This document shows, piece after piece, positions 5,959 to 6,739 of a stretch of 6,739 nucleotides of DNA (position 1 is the stretch's first letter; the number at the start of each line of letters is the position of its first letter). Position numbers and translations under genes: made by a program. The notes beneath the pieces were generated by a model that saw only the letters and a list, made by a program, of their open reading frames with translations, was not told where the DNA came from and did not search any database. This DNA is from an uncultured Bacillaceae bacterium (GTDB taxonomy: Bacteria; Bacillota; Bacilli; Bacillales; Amphibacillaceae): assembly GCA_945639745.1 (NCBI GenBank), contig CALZEK010000077.1, forward strand, positions 1-6,739. The letters run 5' to 3'.

Positions 5959-5997
5959 TGAAATACTCCTGTAACAAAACCCTAACCTCTCTGTTAC
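5959..5997 (+). promoter_or_regulatory. WalR-like hexamer array upstream of the cell-wall gene
   Basis: Four hexamers lie exactly 11 bp apart: TGAAAT (5959), TGTAAC (5970), CCTAAC (5981) and TGTTAC (5992). Against the WalR half-site TGTWAH they score 5, 6, 4 and 6 of 6, and the 5-base gaps agree with the published TGTWAH-N5-TGTWAH layout. WalKR controls cell-wall hydrolase genes in Bacillus and Staphylococcus, which fits the gene downstream. The rest of the 227-base gap shows only an 8-base direct repeat, TTAGTGAA, at 6018 and 6030. I see no convincing -35/-10 pair. Confidence 0.45.
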
Positions 5998-6059
5998 TTA
6001 AAAATGTTAAGGTACTCTTAGTGAAATTTTTAGTGAAGTAATTTTACATTAAAAGAAAC

Positions 6060-6064
6060 GGGGA
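6060..6064 (+). promoter_or_regulatory. Ribosome binding site supporting the TTG start
   Basis: GGGGA lies six bases before TTG 6071. An in-frame TAA at 6050-6052 rules out any start further upstream. Confidence 0.6.
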
Positions 6065-6070
6065 ATTAAC

Positions 6071-6739
6071 TTGATAAACAAATTATTTACAGCAAGCCTT
6101 TTAGCATTTATTATGTTTACAGGAATTGGACAAATTGATAGTGTACAAGCTGCTGATTCATTAGAAGATAGAAAGAAAAATGTAGAACAAAATTTAAATA
6201 AAGTAGAACAAAGCATTTTAAAAACTGCTAATAAAGTAAATAAAATGAATGAAGATATTGAAGTTTTAGAAGCAGCGATTGCATCTAACCAAGAAGAACT
6301 TAAAAAAGAAGAAAATAATGTTAAAAAATATGAGCAAGAAGTCAAAGAATTAAAAAATGAAATTAAAAAAATTGAAAAGCAAATTGATGAAAGAAATGAA
6401 ATTCTAAAAGAAAGATTATCTTCGTACCAGAGCACAGGTGGAGATTTAGGTTATTTAGAAGTTATTTTTGGTTCAGCTGGTTTTGAAGATTTCATTACTA
6501 GATTTACAGCTGTTACAACAATAACTAAAGCAGATAATGATTTAATCGAAGCTCAAAAAGAAGCAATGAAAAAAGTAGAGGCAACTGAAATTAAAGTAAA
6601 AGAAAAATTAGCTGAAGCAGAAAGTTCAAAAAATAGATTAGCGAAAATTAATGAATTAAAGCAAAGTCAAAAAGCAGAATTAGATTCAGCATTACAATCT
6701 GTGAAAAACGAAATCCAAACATTAAAAGATAAAAAAGCA
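6071..6739 (+). CDS. Secreted coiled-coil protein with PcsB/CwlO-type N-terminal domain, probable peptidoglycan hydrolase (3' end outside window)
   Basis: The frame stays open to the last base, giving 223 residues of a longer protein. It starts with a signal peptide: a lysine near the start, a hydrophobic core from about 5 to 20, and a likely cleavage after VQA27. A long Lys/Glu-rich coiled coil follows (about 30-117), then the conserved block YQSTGGDLGYLEVIFGSAGF with FEDFITR at about 119-145, then a second coiled coil to the window end. This coil-block-coil layout is that of the PcsB-type coiled-coil domain in exported wall hydrolases such as CwlO, which is held at the membrane by FtsEX in Bacillus. 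The catalytic domain (NlpC/P60, CHAP, 3D or M23) must lie beyond the window and cannot be named. TTG is chosen as start because it keeps the whole signal peptide, has GGGGA six bases before it, and follows an in-frame stop. ATG 6113 would cut the signal peptide. WalR-like hexamers lie upstream. Confidence 0.85.
   Translation, partial: MINKLFTASLLAFIMFTGIGQIDSVQAADSLEDRKKNVEQNLNKVEQSILKTANKVNKMNEDIEVLEAAIASNQEELKKEENNVKKYEQEVKELKNEIKKIEKQIDERNEILKERLSSYQSTGGDLGYLEVIFGSAGFEDFITRFTAVTTITKADNDLIEAQKEAMKKVEATEIKVKEKLAEAESSKNRLAKINELKQSQKAELDSALQSVKNEIQTLKDKKA

Noticed and set aside
5897..6070. Riboswitch (for example a cyclic di-AMP type) before the cell-wall gene
   Set aside because: I find no recognisable conserved core or paired stems of such an RNA, and no terminator-antiterminator arrangement. 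The phased hexamers explain the region better.
6049..6435. Minus-strand open frame of 128 codons
   Set aside because: It is opposite the Lys/Glu-rich coiled-coil gene. Its Ser/Phe/Leu-rich composition is the expected antisense of AAA/GAA codons, and the plus-strand gene has a signal peptide and a conserved domain.
1..6739. tRNA, rRNA, CRISPR array, insertion sequence or phage genes
   Set aside because: None was seen. There are no regularly spaced long repeats, transposase motifs or cloverleaf-like sequences, and nearly all the sequence is taken by the genes described.

Overview
The window reads as chromosomal DNA of an AT-rich Firmicute. Three things point to the Staphylococcaceae and relatives: AGGAGG-type ribosome binding sites, Rho-independent hairpin terminators, and a UPF0421-type (ArAE_1) membrane protein that closely resembles the staphylococcal one. 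Staphylococcus aureus itself has no glyoxylate shunt. A relative outside the core of the genus (Nosocomiicoccus-, Jeotgalicoccus- or Salinicoccus-like) is therefore my best guess. This placement is inference only.

Layout from left to right. Positions 1-567 hold the 3' end of a multi-spanning membrane protein of the mechanosensitive-channel-like 'conserved TM helix' family, closed by a strong terminator. A 180-base leader with two back-to-back large inverted repeats follows, then glcB (malate synthase G, 799-2982, +). glcB converges on a UPF0421/aromatic acid exporter-like gene (2998-4044, -), and the two share a hairpin terminator that covers the exporter's stop codon. A 262-base divergent intergenic region leads to a 35-residue two-CxxC zinc-ribbon microprotein (4307-4414, +). 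Next comes aceA (isocitrate lyase, 4569-5843, +) with a near-consensus CcpA cre site in its leader and a strong terminator behind it. The last gene (from 6071, +, running off the window) starts with TTG and encodes a secreted coiled-coil protein with a PcsB/CwlO-type N-terminal domain, probably a cell-wall hydrolase. Its upstream region carries WalR-like hexamers in 11-bp phase.

Functionally, aceA and glcB together form the complete glyoxylate bypass: isocitrate to succinate plus glyoxylate, then glyoxylate plus acetyl-CoA to malate. This allows growth on acetate or fatty acids. The genes are not one operon, because the oppositely oriented exporter lies between them.

The most interesting signal is a 14-bp quasi-palindrome related to CTGTTRTAYAAYAG. 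It occurs five times, all in the intergenic regions: twice before glcB, twice between the exporter and the microprotein gene, and once before aceA. In three of the five it overlaps the likely core promoter of glcB, the microprotein gene or aceA. I propose it as the operator of an unidentified local or trans-acting glyoxylate-shunt regulator, with the zinc-ribbon microprotein as a member of the same regulon. No regulator gene is visible in the window.
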